Virus record (IMG/VR): IMGVR_UViG_3300035670_011224
Span: 1-64,000 of that record
Strand: one strand, 5' to 3'
From: a virus
DNA: 64,000 bases
Part shown: piece by piece, positions 49,671 to 57,587 of the stretch
Layout: every line of letters begins with the position of its first letter
Position numbering within the stretch: position 1 is the first letter of the stretch
The notes under the pieces: model-generated
Databases searched by the model: none
The model's input: the letters and a program-made list of their open reading frames with translations, nothing else
Told to the model about the DNA's origin: nothing
Position numbers and translations under genes: made by a program

Positions 49671-50039
49671 TCAGAAAGCAACCGATTCTGATTCTTCTGC
49701 CTTTGATCTACTAAGCTTAGTGATCTTCGAAAAGTTATTAACTCTAACTTTTAGACTACTATGCTTAACTCCATCTTTTTCCCATGTGTCATTTCTAAGA
49801 GATCCTTCTACCATAACCAAATCTCCCTTTTTAAGGGATTCGGCAATAGTTTCTGCTCCGCTGTCCCATGCTTCGCAGTTAATGAAAGATGTAATTCTGT
49901 CTTTTTCTCCATTAGACTTTACATAGTCTCTATTAACAGCAATAGTAAAGTTTACTACGCTAGTTTGTTTTCCATTTGGATTAACAACTCTTAGCTCAGG
50001 ATCTCGTGCAAGATTACCCTTCAACAATGTGATATTCAT
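49671..50039 (-). CDS. ssb: Single-stranded DNA-binding protein
   Basis: 122 residues. Start set at the ATG at 50037-50039: AGGAG at 50048-50052 is eight bases upstream, while an in-frame TTG two codons earlier is too close to it. The OB-fold is clear: NITLLKGNLARDPELR, VVNFTIAVNRDY, FINCEAWDSGAETIAESLKKGDLVMVEGSLR, then WEKDGVKHSSLKVRV. A short acidic tail (KAEESESVAF) would recruit partner proteins. Protects single strands during replication and recombination. It has its own sigma70-like promoter at 50081-50108 and a hairpin after the stop, so it can be expressed separately from the polymerase genes. Confidence 0.95.
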   Translation of the reverse strand: MNITLLKGNLARDPELRVVNPNGKQTSVVNFTIAVNRDYVKSNGEKDRITSFINCEAWDSGAETIAESLKKGDLVMVEGSLRNDTWEKDGVKHSSLKVRVNNFSKITKLSRSKAEESESVAF

Positions 50040-50080
50040 TTTCAAAACTCCTAAAAGTAAAAACGCTACAACTATATAAC

Positions 50081-50108
50081 ATTATACCAAGCGGCAGCGT
50101 TTTGTCAA
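50081..50108 (-). promoter_or_regulatory. Sigma70-type promoter of ssb
   Basis: On the minus strand TTGACA (50103-50108), a 16-base spacer and TATAAT (50081-50086), both perfect. The -35 box overlaps the last codons of the polymerase C-terminal gene. Predicted start around 50074 gives a ~35-base leader carrying the AGGAG ribosome site. This suggests host RNA polymerase with a housekeeping sigma factor transcribes ssb. Confidence 0.75.
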
Positions 50109-50120
50109 GATCTTGGTATA
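50083..50120. promoter_or_regulatory. 9-bp inverted repeat straddling the ssb promoter
   Basis: TATACCAAG (50083-50091) and its exact complement CTTGGTATA (50112-50120) are separated by 20 bases, 29 bp centre to centre. The repeat brackets the -35 and spacer and one arm overlaps the -10. It could be an operator for a dimeric repressor, or form a hairpin in the polymerase transcript. A shorter palindrome CAAGATCTTG lies within the right side. Confidence 0.5.
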
Positions 50121-51718
50121 AAACATTTTTCTACTATAAAAGAGTCTTTTTTAGGACTCTTATTGCCTAGAAATATTAGTACATTTCCTTCGAATAGATA
50201 GTTTCGATATTTAGACAATTGATCAGGAAATAGGATAACGGAATCCAAGGATGCGTATTGATCCTCTATTGTGACAAAAGCCATTTCTGCACCAGCATTT
50301 TTCCCATTCTTTGTCTTAACAAAATTTATATTACTAATTTCACCAGCTAAAATAATATTTTTAACATTATTGGTATGTTTAAACATTTTGCAATCACAGT
50401 TGGTCATACTAATGTCGTATGAGTCTATTTTAAAACAGGTAATAGACGCCCCAAGCAACGCATTTTCTGTGTCAGATAACCATTCTATTTTATCGTTTAG
50501 TGAGTATGGTGGATTTTTATATAGTTTAATCAAATTTTGTATATTAGTTTTTCGTTTGATATTAATCTTACTATTAGTCAGTAGATTTTCTAAAACTTGT
50601 CCTAGATATTTTTGGTTTATATCTAAAAGATCTAATTCTCTAGATGTTAATTCTGATATTATGTCATATTCAAATAACATTTGTGTGCGTGACATATGAT
50701 AATAATCAAGGGCTCCGCATGATATTAGTGCCTTAGCGGCTGTAGAGTTTATTTTATTGAGCAATTTTACTAAGCATCCATACCATGATATAGAATTAAG
50801 ATCAATATTTTTGACTATTTCCATAATCTTATCATATACCGAATAACCAACACCTTTTATATCTGTTAAACCAAAATAAATTTTATCATCGTTTATAGTA
50901 AAGTGTTTATTAAGTTTTCTTAAATCTGGAACGCAAACAGTAACATCCATTTCTGTCGCGTTTCTAATTAATTCCTTGATCTCTTTTTGGGGATCCATCT
51001 TGTCTTTTGCGAACTTTAAATATGATGCAAAAAATACTTTGGCAAAGTGTGCTTTTGCATATGCTGATGAATATGCATTCATAGCATAACTTACAGCGTG
51101 GCTCTTGTTAAAGCTATATCTTTGACTTTTTTCTATCCAACCAAAAATTTCTTCGCTCTCGTCTTCTGAGACAATATTAAGTTTTTTAACACCATCTTTG
51201 AATTTAACTTTGATTTTTGCCATTTCTTCTGGTTTCTTTTTGCCTATGGCCTTACGAAGCATATCGGCTTCTTGAAGATCGAACCCGGCCACCGCCTGAG
51301 CGATTTGCATGGCCTGTTCTTGATAAATCATCTCGCCATAGGTGGATTTTAATGAAGGCTCAAGAGAAGGATGGAAGTAGTCTAATTCTTCTAGACCATT
51401 TTTTTTATCTATATAATGATCACTGATGCTTTTGCCTTCCCTATATGCCTCTAATGATCCTGGTCGCATAATACTAATCAATGCAGAAAGTTGCTCTATA
51501 TTTTGTGGTTTAAGTTTTTTGGACATGCTAGAGCCTAGTCTGGATTCTAATTGGAAAACGCCTTTTGTGTTTCCTTGTGCTATCATATCCCATGTTTTGG
51601 AACATTCTAGATTCAGATTTTCTAGTTTGCCATCGAAATCTATTCTAGGAATACCATCCTGGGTATAGTCCAATACCTTAAATTTACAACCACAATCAAA
51701 CGTATAGTGATGATTCAT
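50105..51718 (-). CDS. dnaE: DNA polymerase III alpha, C-terminal piece (fingers, HhH, OB)
   Basis: 537 residues covering the part of DnaE after the catalytic palm. KTWDMIAQGNTKGVFQLES (~residue 41), TYGEMIYQEQAMQIAQ (126-141), GKKKPEEMAK (159-168) and SFNKSHAVSYAM (202-213) are diagnostic DnaE finger motifs. A helix-hairpin-helix follows (LTDIKGVG, ~284-291) and a C-terminal OB fold (from IILAGEISN). No beta-clamp-binding motif was identified. The N-terminus opens with a CGC motif (YTFDCGCKF). It has no catalytic Asp of its own and needs the middle piece encoded ~0.9 kb upstream. Starts five bases after the exonuclease stop, with no strong ribosome site. Confidence 0.9.
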   Translation of the reverse strand: MNHHYTFDCGCKFKVLDYTQDGIPRIDFDGKLENLNLECSKTWDMIAQGNTKGVFQLESRLGSSMSKKLKPQNIEQLSALISIMRPGSLEAYREGKSISDHYIDKKNGLEELDYFHPSLEPSLKSTYGEMIYQEQAMQIAQAVAGFDLQEADMLRKAIGKKKPEEMAKIKVKFKDGVKKLNIVSEDESEEIFGWIEKSQRYSFNKSHAVSYAMNAYSSAYAKAHFAKVFFASYLKFAKDKMDPQKEIKELIRNATEMDVTVCVPDLRKLNKHFTINDDKIYFGLTDIKGVGYSVYDKIMEIVKNIDLNSISWYGCLVKLLNKINSTAAKALISCGALDYYHMSRTQMLFEYDIISELTSRELDLLDINQKYLGQVLENLLTNSKINIKRKTNIQNLIKLYKNPPYSLNDKIEWLSDTENALLGASITCFKIDSYDISMTNCDCKMFKHTNNVKNIILAGEISNINFVKTKNGKNAGAEMAFVTIEDQYASLDSVILFPDQLSKYRNYLFEGNVLIFLGNKSPKKDSFIVEKCFIPRS

Positions 51719-51723
51719 AAATA

Positions 51724-52425
51724 TTATGCGGACGCTGTGGCGAACGCGTTTTTGAATTTAACCTTATTACCAAGATTTCTATGAAGTTTCATAAATCTAA
51801 TAAGAATATCAGCCGTGGCTCTTACATCATTTAGAGCATCATGAGATCCACTATTGCCAAGACCTAGGTATTCTCTAACATTATCTAATGTATAGTTTTT
51901 TAGTTCATTGTTTCCTTCAAACCAATAAAATATAACATTCATTAGATCTATAACGTCTCGTGGATAAAAAAGAGATGTTCTTCCCTCCTTATTGACATTA
52001 TTATATTTCGTACTTAGTCTTTCTATAATTCTAAGATCAAATCTATTTATATTGTATCCAGCAGCTATTGGTGCTGTAAAACAAGATTTTTTATCTGATC
52101 TTATATGATATTTCTCTAAATAAGATACGAACATTTTCCATCCATTATCCTGATTTTGATAAGATTTCCAGTCCTCTAATATTTTAGTTTTGTCGCATCC
52201 TCTAACCTTGGCATGGAAATCAAGAACATCACTATCATCATATATATAATCAGGTTTTTCATCCAATATGGATGGTTTTAGATTAATATTAAATTCTGAG
52301 TCTTTGATAATTTCTAATTTATATGGATCTATTATCAGAGAGGCAATTTGAACGGGGCTACAAAGGTCAGGATTAGCCCCGTCCGTTTCTAAATCAAATA
52401 CACAAATTTTTTGTAAATTAGCCAT
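51724..52425 (-). CDS. DEDDh 3'-5' exonuclease (epsilon-like proofreading)
   Basis: 233 residues. Exo I: FDLETDG (D11, E13); Exo II: GYNINRFDLR (D130); Exo III: SHDALNDVRAT (H195, D200), the complete DEDDh set. The domain is typical of DnaQ/epsilon and PolC-type proofreading nucleases; the size is right for a stand-alone subunit. The gene lies between the middle and C-terminal DnaE pieces, so the nuclease is made with the polymerase and probably proofreads for it. GGAG five bases before ATG gives a good ribosome site; the start overlaps the 60-residue gene by eight bases. Confidence 0.9.
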   Translation of the reverse strand: MANLQKICVFDLETDGANPDLCSPVQIASLIIDPYKLEIIKDSEFNINLKPSILDEKPDYIYDDSDVLDFHAKVRGCDKTKILEDWKSYQNQDNGWKMFVSYLEKYHIRSDKKSCFTAPIAAGYNINRFDLRIIERLSTKYNNVNKEGRTSLFYPRDVIDLMNVIFYWFEGNNELKNYTLDNVREYLGLGNSGSHDALNDVRATADILIRFMKLHRNLGNKVKFKNAFATASA

Positions 52426-52600
52426 TTGTCTCCACTACTGTGTTTCCTGGGAAAAAAGTCCTTTGATTACTATCTGTTGCAACATGACAATTAACGCTTC
52501 TGCAACAGCTTACTCTAACTTCTTGGATCTTAGTATATTCTACATTATTAGCTTTAAAGTTTTCGCCCACAGCAACTTGGTCTAATGTTTTTGTTAACAT
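52418..52600 (-). CDS. Small Cys-containing protein between polymerase pieces
   Basis: 60 residues: LDQVAVGENFKANNVEYTKI followed by VSCCRSVNCHVA and FFPGNTVVE. It resembles small phage proteins with the order VGxxF...YxKI...CC...F.P.T.V, of unknown role. Good ribosome site (GGAG seven bases before ATG). Its ATG overlaps the middle DnaE stop by one base (TAATG), and its end overlaps the exonuclease start, so all are coupled. Not likely to be part of DnaE. Confidence 0.55.
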   Translation of the reverse strand: MLTKTLDQVAVGENFKANNVEYTKIQEVRVSCCRSVNCHVATDSNQRTFFPGNTVVETNG

Positions 52601-53484
52601 TATAGTTCTCCGTTTTTTAGGTATTCTGATACAGACATGATTTTGTCCAAATAAGCGATACCCAATATATCAAATTTAATTAAACCCAAACTCTCTAGAT
52701 CATTCATCTCCATGCCCGCTATCAGCTGATCATTTCTATTATCATAGACCATAGGACACAGAGATGCAAGATCTTCGGTACCTATTATTACACCAGCAGC
52801 ATGTTTGCTTTGATTAGATTTTGTTCCTTCTAGTCTTATGGCCTGTTCAAATCTTTTTGACAATGGACCAGCCAACGAACCATCTTCTGCTATGTAGCAC
52901 CATTCTTTAAGCTTGTCTGTGTTATTCTCTAAAGCCCATCTAATAATCGAGGCTTCTCCGGTATCTTCTTTCATCTCCTGAAGTTCGTCGGCTATTTTGG
53001 CTTCGTCAGGAATAAATTTGGTAATAGAATTCATTTCTTCGAAAGATATATTACCATATACTCTTAGCACATCTTTTAACGCCCCTCTACCTTTCATAGT
53101 ATTAAAAGTAATCATTTGTGATACTTTGCCATGTCCATATTTACTTTTTATATATTCTAATACTTGTTCTCGTTTATCTATTGGAATATCTATATCGATA
53201 TCTGGCATTTGTATTCTGGCTGGAATGCTTTGTATTGGGCGAGTATTATCAAGCTGATCGACAATACCATATATCCACATTATATAACTATTAATAGTGT
53301 TTTCGGATAAAATATTTTTATTTACTATTATATGATTATAGTATGATATATTTTCTGGAGCCGAAAGAACTATAGAGCATTCATGTTCAAGAAATCTATT
53401 ATTTTTTTCTTGTTCTAACCTTTCGATTATAGGCTGGCTTTTAATCTCATGTACTAGTCTAGTAAGTGTAGAATTTTTTTCCAT
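52600..53484 (-). CDS. dnaE: DNA polymerase III alpha, middle piece (catalytic palm)
   Basis: 294 residues. MPDIDIDIP (93-101), SQMITFNTMKGRGALKDVLR (112-131), SKHAAGVIIG (226-235) and GLIKFDILG (267-275) are the palm motifs; D95, D97 and D272 align by eye with E. coli D401, D403 and D555, so all three catalytic carboxylates are here. Residues 1-~88 match nothing I know in DnaE and are not a duplicate of the N piece. The upstream LAGLIDADG gene overlaps this start by 31 bases. The protein must associate with the N and C pieces to make an active polymerase; there is no visible intein or intron splice signal. Confidence 0.85.
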   Translation of the reverse strand: MEKNSTLTRLVHEIKSQPIIERLEQEKNNRFLEHECSIVLSAPENISYYNHIIVNKNILSENTINSYIMWIYGIVDQLDNTRPIQSIPARIQMPDIDIDIPIDKREQVLEYIKSKYGHGKVSQMITFNTMKGRGALKDVLRVYGNISFEEMNSITKFIPDEAKIADELQEMKEDTGEASIIRWALENNTDKLKEWCYIAEDGSLAGPLSKRFEQAIRLEGTKSNQSKHAAGVIIGTEDLASLCPMVYDNRNDQLIAGMEMNDLESLGLIKFDILGIAYLDKIMSVSEYLKNGEL

Positions 53485-54272
53485 TTGTAGTCTATATATA
53501 AATGATTGTTTAGTAAATATTTTGCTATAACTTTAATTTCACTCTTGTTTTGGTATATTAACTGATATAAGTCTTTATTTTTTATTTTTGTTGGTTTTTT
53601 ATATTTTACAGGCAAGGCTTTGGACACTGTTTCCAAATTTTCTGGAAGATATGAACATATACCTATGTTGTAACCAGTGTAGACTTTATTTTTATTGGTT
53701 TGTTTTTTTATACTAACCCATCCATCAGCATCCCAATATCCTCTTATAAAATCTGGCCATAATAATTGATCCGACGGTAATTTTAAAGTACTATACCATG
53801 TTTTTCTTGGTATAATACCATATTTTGATATATTATTTGCTAAAATATCGCTAGTAAATTGAAATGTACACCTATTATCGTAGTCTTTTACTATATTAGA
53901 GCCTATTAAAAATTTAGAAAATTTAATCAAATGTTTTTTTGATTCTGACCCCAAGCATAATTGTAGCTTATTACTATCACTAATATTTCCATCGCCAAAA
54001 ATAAAACCAAGCCAATAAGCTGATGCGGCATCTAATTTAGAAAAATCATTTAATAATTTTTTTTTACTATTTTTAGTAAATCTAGTTGATTTTGCTAAAC
54101 AACCACAACTTTTAACATGGTTAATCTTTATCATAGATAGTTTCTTATAACAGATATTGCCGCATTTACATTTACACTTAGCAATTGTTTCTCCTTTACT
54201 ATCCGGAACTAAAGTTATTATAGTAAGTAAATTATAACTCTTATTTTTATAGTCTTTTATTTTAGTTTTCAT
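53454..54272 (-). CDS. LAGLIDADG homing endonuclease between DnaE pieces
   Basis: 272 residues. GGAGG just before the ATG at 54270-54272 sets the start; an upstream in-frame ATG at 54305 lies inside the end of the DnaE N piece. The N-terminus has a zinc-binding domain (CKCKCGNICYKK, then SCGCL) common in phage homing endonucleases. The two LAGLIDADG motifs are YWLGFIFGDG (86-95) and FIRGYWDADG (175-184), each with the acidic metal residue. Single chain, monomeric type. The position at the break between two polymerase pieces suggests that it caused or maintains the fracture. Its 3' end overlaps the middle-piece start. Confidence 0.85.
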   Translation of the reverse strand: MKTKIKDYKNKSYNLLTIITLVPDSKGETIAKCKCKCGNICYKKLSMIKINHVKSCGCLAKSTRFTKNSKKKLLNDFSKLDAASAYWLGFIFGDGNISDSNKLQLCLGSESKKHLIKFSKFLIGSNIVKDYDNRCTFQFTSDILANNISKYGIIPRKTWYSTLKLPSDQLLWPDFIRGYWDADGWVSIKKQTNKNKVYTGYNIGICSYLPENLETVSKALPVKYKKPTKIKNKDLYQLIYQNKSEIKVIAKYLLNNHLYIDYKWKKILHLLD

Positions 54273-54294
54273 ATTGCCTCCGGAATTATACTGT

Positions 54295-55593
54295 TTATAC
54301 ACCATTCTTAAATGTTTGTATAGAAAATTCCGGAAAAGATATGTGTTCTTTTACATTCCTGCCATCGGAATAAAATCTTTCAAATAGTAATTCATGTTTA
54401 ATAGGATCTATATCTGTAATACCTATTAAATAAGAAACCAAGCATCCGGCTGCGCTTCCTCGTCCTGGTCCTGCTAACCAATTATTATTTTTAACATGTC
54501 TTAGTATGTCTTGAACAATTAGAAAATAACTACTAAGCCCAGCATTTTGCAAAACCTGTAGTTCATATTTTATTCTATCAACATAAATATCGTGTTGTGA
54601 TTTGTCAATATTCGGTATAATTCTATTTTTCCAACCTTTTCTACATAATTCTCTTAAATATTCATCCGGAGAGAATCCTTCGGGACATTCGAATTTAGGC
54701 AATTTAGGTGGCGATAGTATATCAAAATTTTCTATTAGACTATCCACAAACAAAGTGTTTTCTATCTCTTCGTCATTATGAAGAGTTTTCATTTCTTCTG
54801 GAGACAGAATGTAGTATTTATCGCTTTTAAAGAAACACTCCATAGGCACAGATTGATTATGAAGCATCTTAGTATTTATATCTGATAATGTTGTTTTAAG
54901 ATTATTACAGAGCAATATTCTTTGATCTATAGCATCGTCCTGTTCACAATAATGAGCATCCGGTGTGCATACCGCTTTTGTTTTACTTAATTCAGAAATT
55001 CTTCTTATTGTATCTGTCAAATATGTTTGTTGTTTTAAATATGCTTGATCAAATAGTTGTGTCTCTAGAAAAAAATTATCAGTGCCAAATATAGTTTTCA
55101 TATAGTCCACAAAAGATAATCCATTGTCTATAGCTTTGGATTCGTCGCATAATATCTTATCTGCTAATGTTGATCCCAAATGTCCACAAATACCTATAAT
55201 GTTACCATCCAGTATTTCTGCTAATTTAGCCAGGCTTAAACGCGGCTTATGATAAAAGTAATCGGGTCTGTTAGATTCGGAAACAATCTTTATTAAGGTT
55301 TTCCATCCTTGCAAATTTTTCGCCAATACCAAAAAATGTGATAATGAAGCATTTTCTTTTGTTTGTATACTCGGATCATCTTCACATATATATAATTCAC
55401 AACCAAGAATTGGTTTTATATTTTTATTTCGCATTTTCTGATAGAACTGTACAGAGCCGGCGATGTTACCATGATCGGTTAAGGCACAAGAATTAATGCC
55501 TAATTTAGAACATCTATTAGCTATTTGTTCTGGACGATTAAGACCATCCAAAAGACTAAAATGCGAATGACAATGAAGAACAGAATAGGTCAT
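54295..55593 (-). CDS. dnaE: DNA polymerase III alpha, N-terminal piece (PHP and palm start)
   Basis: 432 residues. PHP domain: HCHSHFSLLDG (7-17), LTDHGN (~38-43) and later PDAHYC retain several metal-binding His/Asp residues. The palm starts with GPGRGSAAGC (~370) and LLFERFYSDGRN (to 413). The last 19 residues contain ISFPEFSIQTF, which lines up with the ISMPDFDIDF catalytic motif but with Asp changed to Glu, Ser and Gln; the gene then stops. The real catalytic motif is in the middle piece. Starts in a 4-base ATGA overlap with the upstream nuclease gene. Confidence 0.9.
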   Translation of the reverse strand: MTYSVLHCHSHFSLLDGLNRPEQIANRCSKLGINSCALTDHGNIAGSVQFYQKMRNKNIKPILGCELYICEDDPSIQTKENASLSHFLVLAKNLQGWKTLIKIVSESNRPDYFYHKPRLSLAKLAEILDGNIIGICGHLGSTLADKILCDESKAIDNGLSFVDYMKTIFGTDNFFLETQLFDQAYLKQQTYLTDTIRRISELSKTKAVCTPDAHYCEQDDAIDQRILLCNNLKTTLSDINTKMLHNQSVPMECFFKSDKYYILSPEEMKTLHNDEEIENTLFVDSLIENFDILSPPKLPKFECPEGFSPDEYLRELCRKGWKNRIIPNIDKSQHDIYVDRIKYELQVLQNAGLSSYFLIVQDILRHVKNNNWLAGPGRGSAAGCLVSYLIGITDIDPIKHELLFERFYSDGRNVKEHISFPEFSIQTFKNGV

Positions 55594-57578
55594 ACTGATC
55601 CTGGTGCTTTGTAAGATCCAAAAGAATGATTCGGGTGTTTGTACATACTCATTGTAGCATCGATCCCGTAAAGTTCAAGGTCGTGCTTGACTTGTTCGCA
55701 CTTTGTCATGACAGATCCTTTTTGACATATTTGTCCATCTCTATATTCCTCCAAAGGTTGTATGCTAGTATTTTCAAAAGTGGTTTTACCGAAATGGCAT
55801 AATTTATTACACATCCATGTTTTATTAAGCTTAGGACGTTTTGTTTTCTTAATAATATCAAATTTTTCTCTCAACATATTTTCTGTGTCTATGAGATCGC
55901 TATCATGAAATACCATAGAAAAAGGACCACCATCATTAATAAAGTAGATAGAAAAAATTACATTTTCAATATGCGGATATAATTTTTTAATAGCATAGTG
56001 ATAAATTTTAAGTTGTGGATCTTTTTCTAACTTTTCTTGGGTTTTTTCTTGACCGGTTGCCCAATCTAGTCTTCGTCCAGTATTATGTGTTGGAATATAA
56101 TTTTCTGTACACAGATAAGTATTGTCTGGACTGTCTACGGAAATGCATTGAGTTTTTTGTATAATCGATTCTTCTATTTTAGAAACTCGTCTAACCCTAG
56201 ATCTTCCAGATCCCCAATTTACATCCACAAGTTCTTTTTTCCTGTTCAATAGAAAAGGATTAATATCAATTGGACGAAACGAAATAGGATATATGATTAC
56301 GTTTTTTTTGTAATTTGTATCTCTTTTAATACACGCTTGATTCGGTCTTTGCCCAAGGGTTAAAAGTAGGTCTTTAACATCGTCGGATAGTTTTTTATTA
56401 CAAGAAGTAAAGATGGTTTGTTTTCTAATTGGATTTACATTTCCGTCTGTATCCATCAAACCCCTTAGTAAGTCTAGTCTTTGTTGAAAAGATGCTCTCA
56501 AATAAATTTTTGGTATATGTTTATTATTCAATAGGTTTAAAGATTTTAGTATTTTTGTCACATTTAGGATCGATACTGTCTTATTTTTTGATCTTTTATC
56601 ATTTTGAATTTTTCCTAGCTCATAACCTCTTGCTTGTATTTCTTCAAAAATTTCGATATCATTGCCACTAATCTCGCAGCCTCTATTTCTTCCGTCTCCT
56701 AACCAGACTCCTAATAGATAAGGATCTATTGGTAGGGATTGTTCATTACATTTTAATGGTTTTGTCACATTAATAGTATCGCCAATAGCTAGATCCTGTA
56801 TAGATACCGTTTCACCATTAGATAATTTCCATAAATGCTCATCGTCACAAATTACCGATGTTTTGTCATCAAAAGTTACTCTGAAACATTTTTTTGTTTT
56901 GACTTTTGATTTTCCAACAACGCGACATATATTACCGTATTGATCAAAAACATTACATCCCACATTTATATCTGCAATTGTTGTCCATCCGTCAAGAGTA
57001 GGTAATTTTGTATCTAATGGCAATCCTTTCCAATCTATGACCTCAATAGTATTATCATTGGCCAAAGTTATAAGATCTATAGTGCCTTTTAAACCCAAAT
57101 ATCCATCTAGTTTTTGATTATTGATATTATACTCGTATTTAGCCCATGGTTTTTCTATTACCAAATCAAAATGTTGTTCTGGTCTAAGAATTGTGCGATT
57201 TCTAGGATCAAACATACCACCATTAAATTCTATAGCCTTGTAAACCCAATTATAGCAGTCCTTATAATCTTTTAGAGTCCAAGTATGATGACTATTAGCG
57301 GTACTATAATGCTTGTATACTTTTTCTATTATGGTATTAAGACTATAGTCGTTTATATCTATAAGACCTAAGAATTCGTCGTCGTTTATATGAGATAATT
57401 TATCTTGCTGACCTTGTTTGATCATAGCAAGAATTTCTAAAACTTTATGGACTATTGTTCCTTTATCCGCCTTTTGTCCACTTGGACCCCTCCATCCTAG
57501 TACATATTCAAAAAAAAATTGTTGTTCACACATAGAATGGGCATTATAAGATGAACTACGGAAATAAGTTATAATCAT
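55590..57578 (-). CDS. RecB-like PD-(D/E)XK nuclease interrupted by an intein
   Basis: 662 residues as translated; 347 after splicing. The exteins form a RecB/Cas4-like nuclease: N-terminal YFRSSSYNAHSMCEQQFFF, GTIDL (D168), IEVIDWK (D182, K184), then TGRRLDW after the intein. One Cys at 17 and a C-terminal Cys group (MCNKLCHFG, then ICQK, TKCE) could hold a 4Fe-4S cluster as in Cas4/AddB. The nuclease would process recombination or replication ends. The insert lies between K184 and T500, so the nuclease is dead until splicing. Good ribosome site (AGGA five bases before ATG). Confidence 0.85.
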   Translation of the reverse strand: MIITYFRSSSYNAHSMCEQQFFFEYVLGWRGPSGQKADKGTIVHKVLEILAMIKQGQQDKLSHINDDEFLGLIDINDYSLNTIIEKVYKHYSTANSHHTWTLKDYKDCYNWVYKAIEFNGGMFDPRNRTILRPEQHFDLVIEKPWAKYEYNINNQKLDGYLGLKGTIDLITLANDNTIEVIDWKGLPLDTKLPTLDGWTTIADINVGCNVFDQYGNICRVVGKSKVKTKKCFRVTFDDKTSVICDDEHLWKLSNGETVSIQDLAIGDTINVTKPLKCNEQSLPIDPYLLGVWLGDGRNRGCEISGNDIEIFEEIQARGYELGKIQNDKRSKNKTVSILNVTKILKSLNLLNNKHIPKIYLRASFQQRLDLLRGLMDTDGNVNPIRKQTIFTSCNKKLSDDVKDLLLTLGQRPNQACIKRDTNYKKNVIIYPISFRPIDINPFLLNRKKELVDVNWGSGRSRVRRVSKIEESIIQKTQCISVDSPDNTYLCTENYIPTHNTGRRLDWATGQEKTQEKLEKDPQLKIYHYAIKKLYPHIENVIFSIYFINDGGPFSMVFHDSDLIDTENMLREKFDIIKKTKRPKLNKTWMCNKLCHFGKTTFENTSIQPLEEYRDGQICQKGSVMTKCEQVKHDLELYGIDATMSMYKHPNHSFGSYKAPGSV
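56082..57026 (-). other. Class-3-type intein with LAGLIDADG endonuclease
   Basis: Residues 185-499 of the host ORF (315 residues). Block A: GLPLDTKLPTLDGW, with Gly, not Cys/Ser, at position 1. Block B: CDDEHLW, with H248 and W250 two residues on (position B:12). Block F: QCISVDSPDNTYL, with C478 at F:4. Block G: YIPTHN, T497 at G:5, then H498, N499 and +1 Thr. Trp, Cys and Thr at these sites are the WCT triplet that defines class 3 inteins, in which the block F Cys acts first. The endonuclease motifs are LLGVWLGDG and LLRGLMDTDG. Host sequence reads IDWK/TGRR when joined. Confidence 0.85.
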
Positions 57579-57587
57579 GATATCCTA

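Noticed and set aside
53300-54350. Group I intron or split intein at the DnaE N/middle junction
   Set aside because: I looked for a P7-like GACTA/TAGTC pairing and a Cys/Ser block A start at the end of the N piece. Several AGACTA sequences occur on the coding strand but no pairing partner, and the N piece has no nucleophile-led intein start. A covariance-model search would be needed to exclude a diverged intron.
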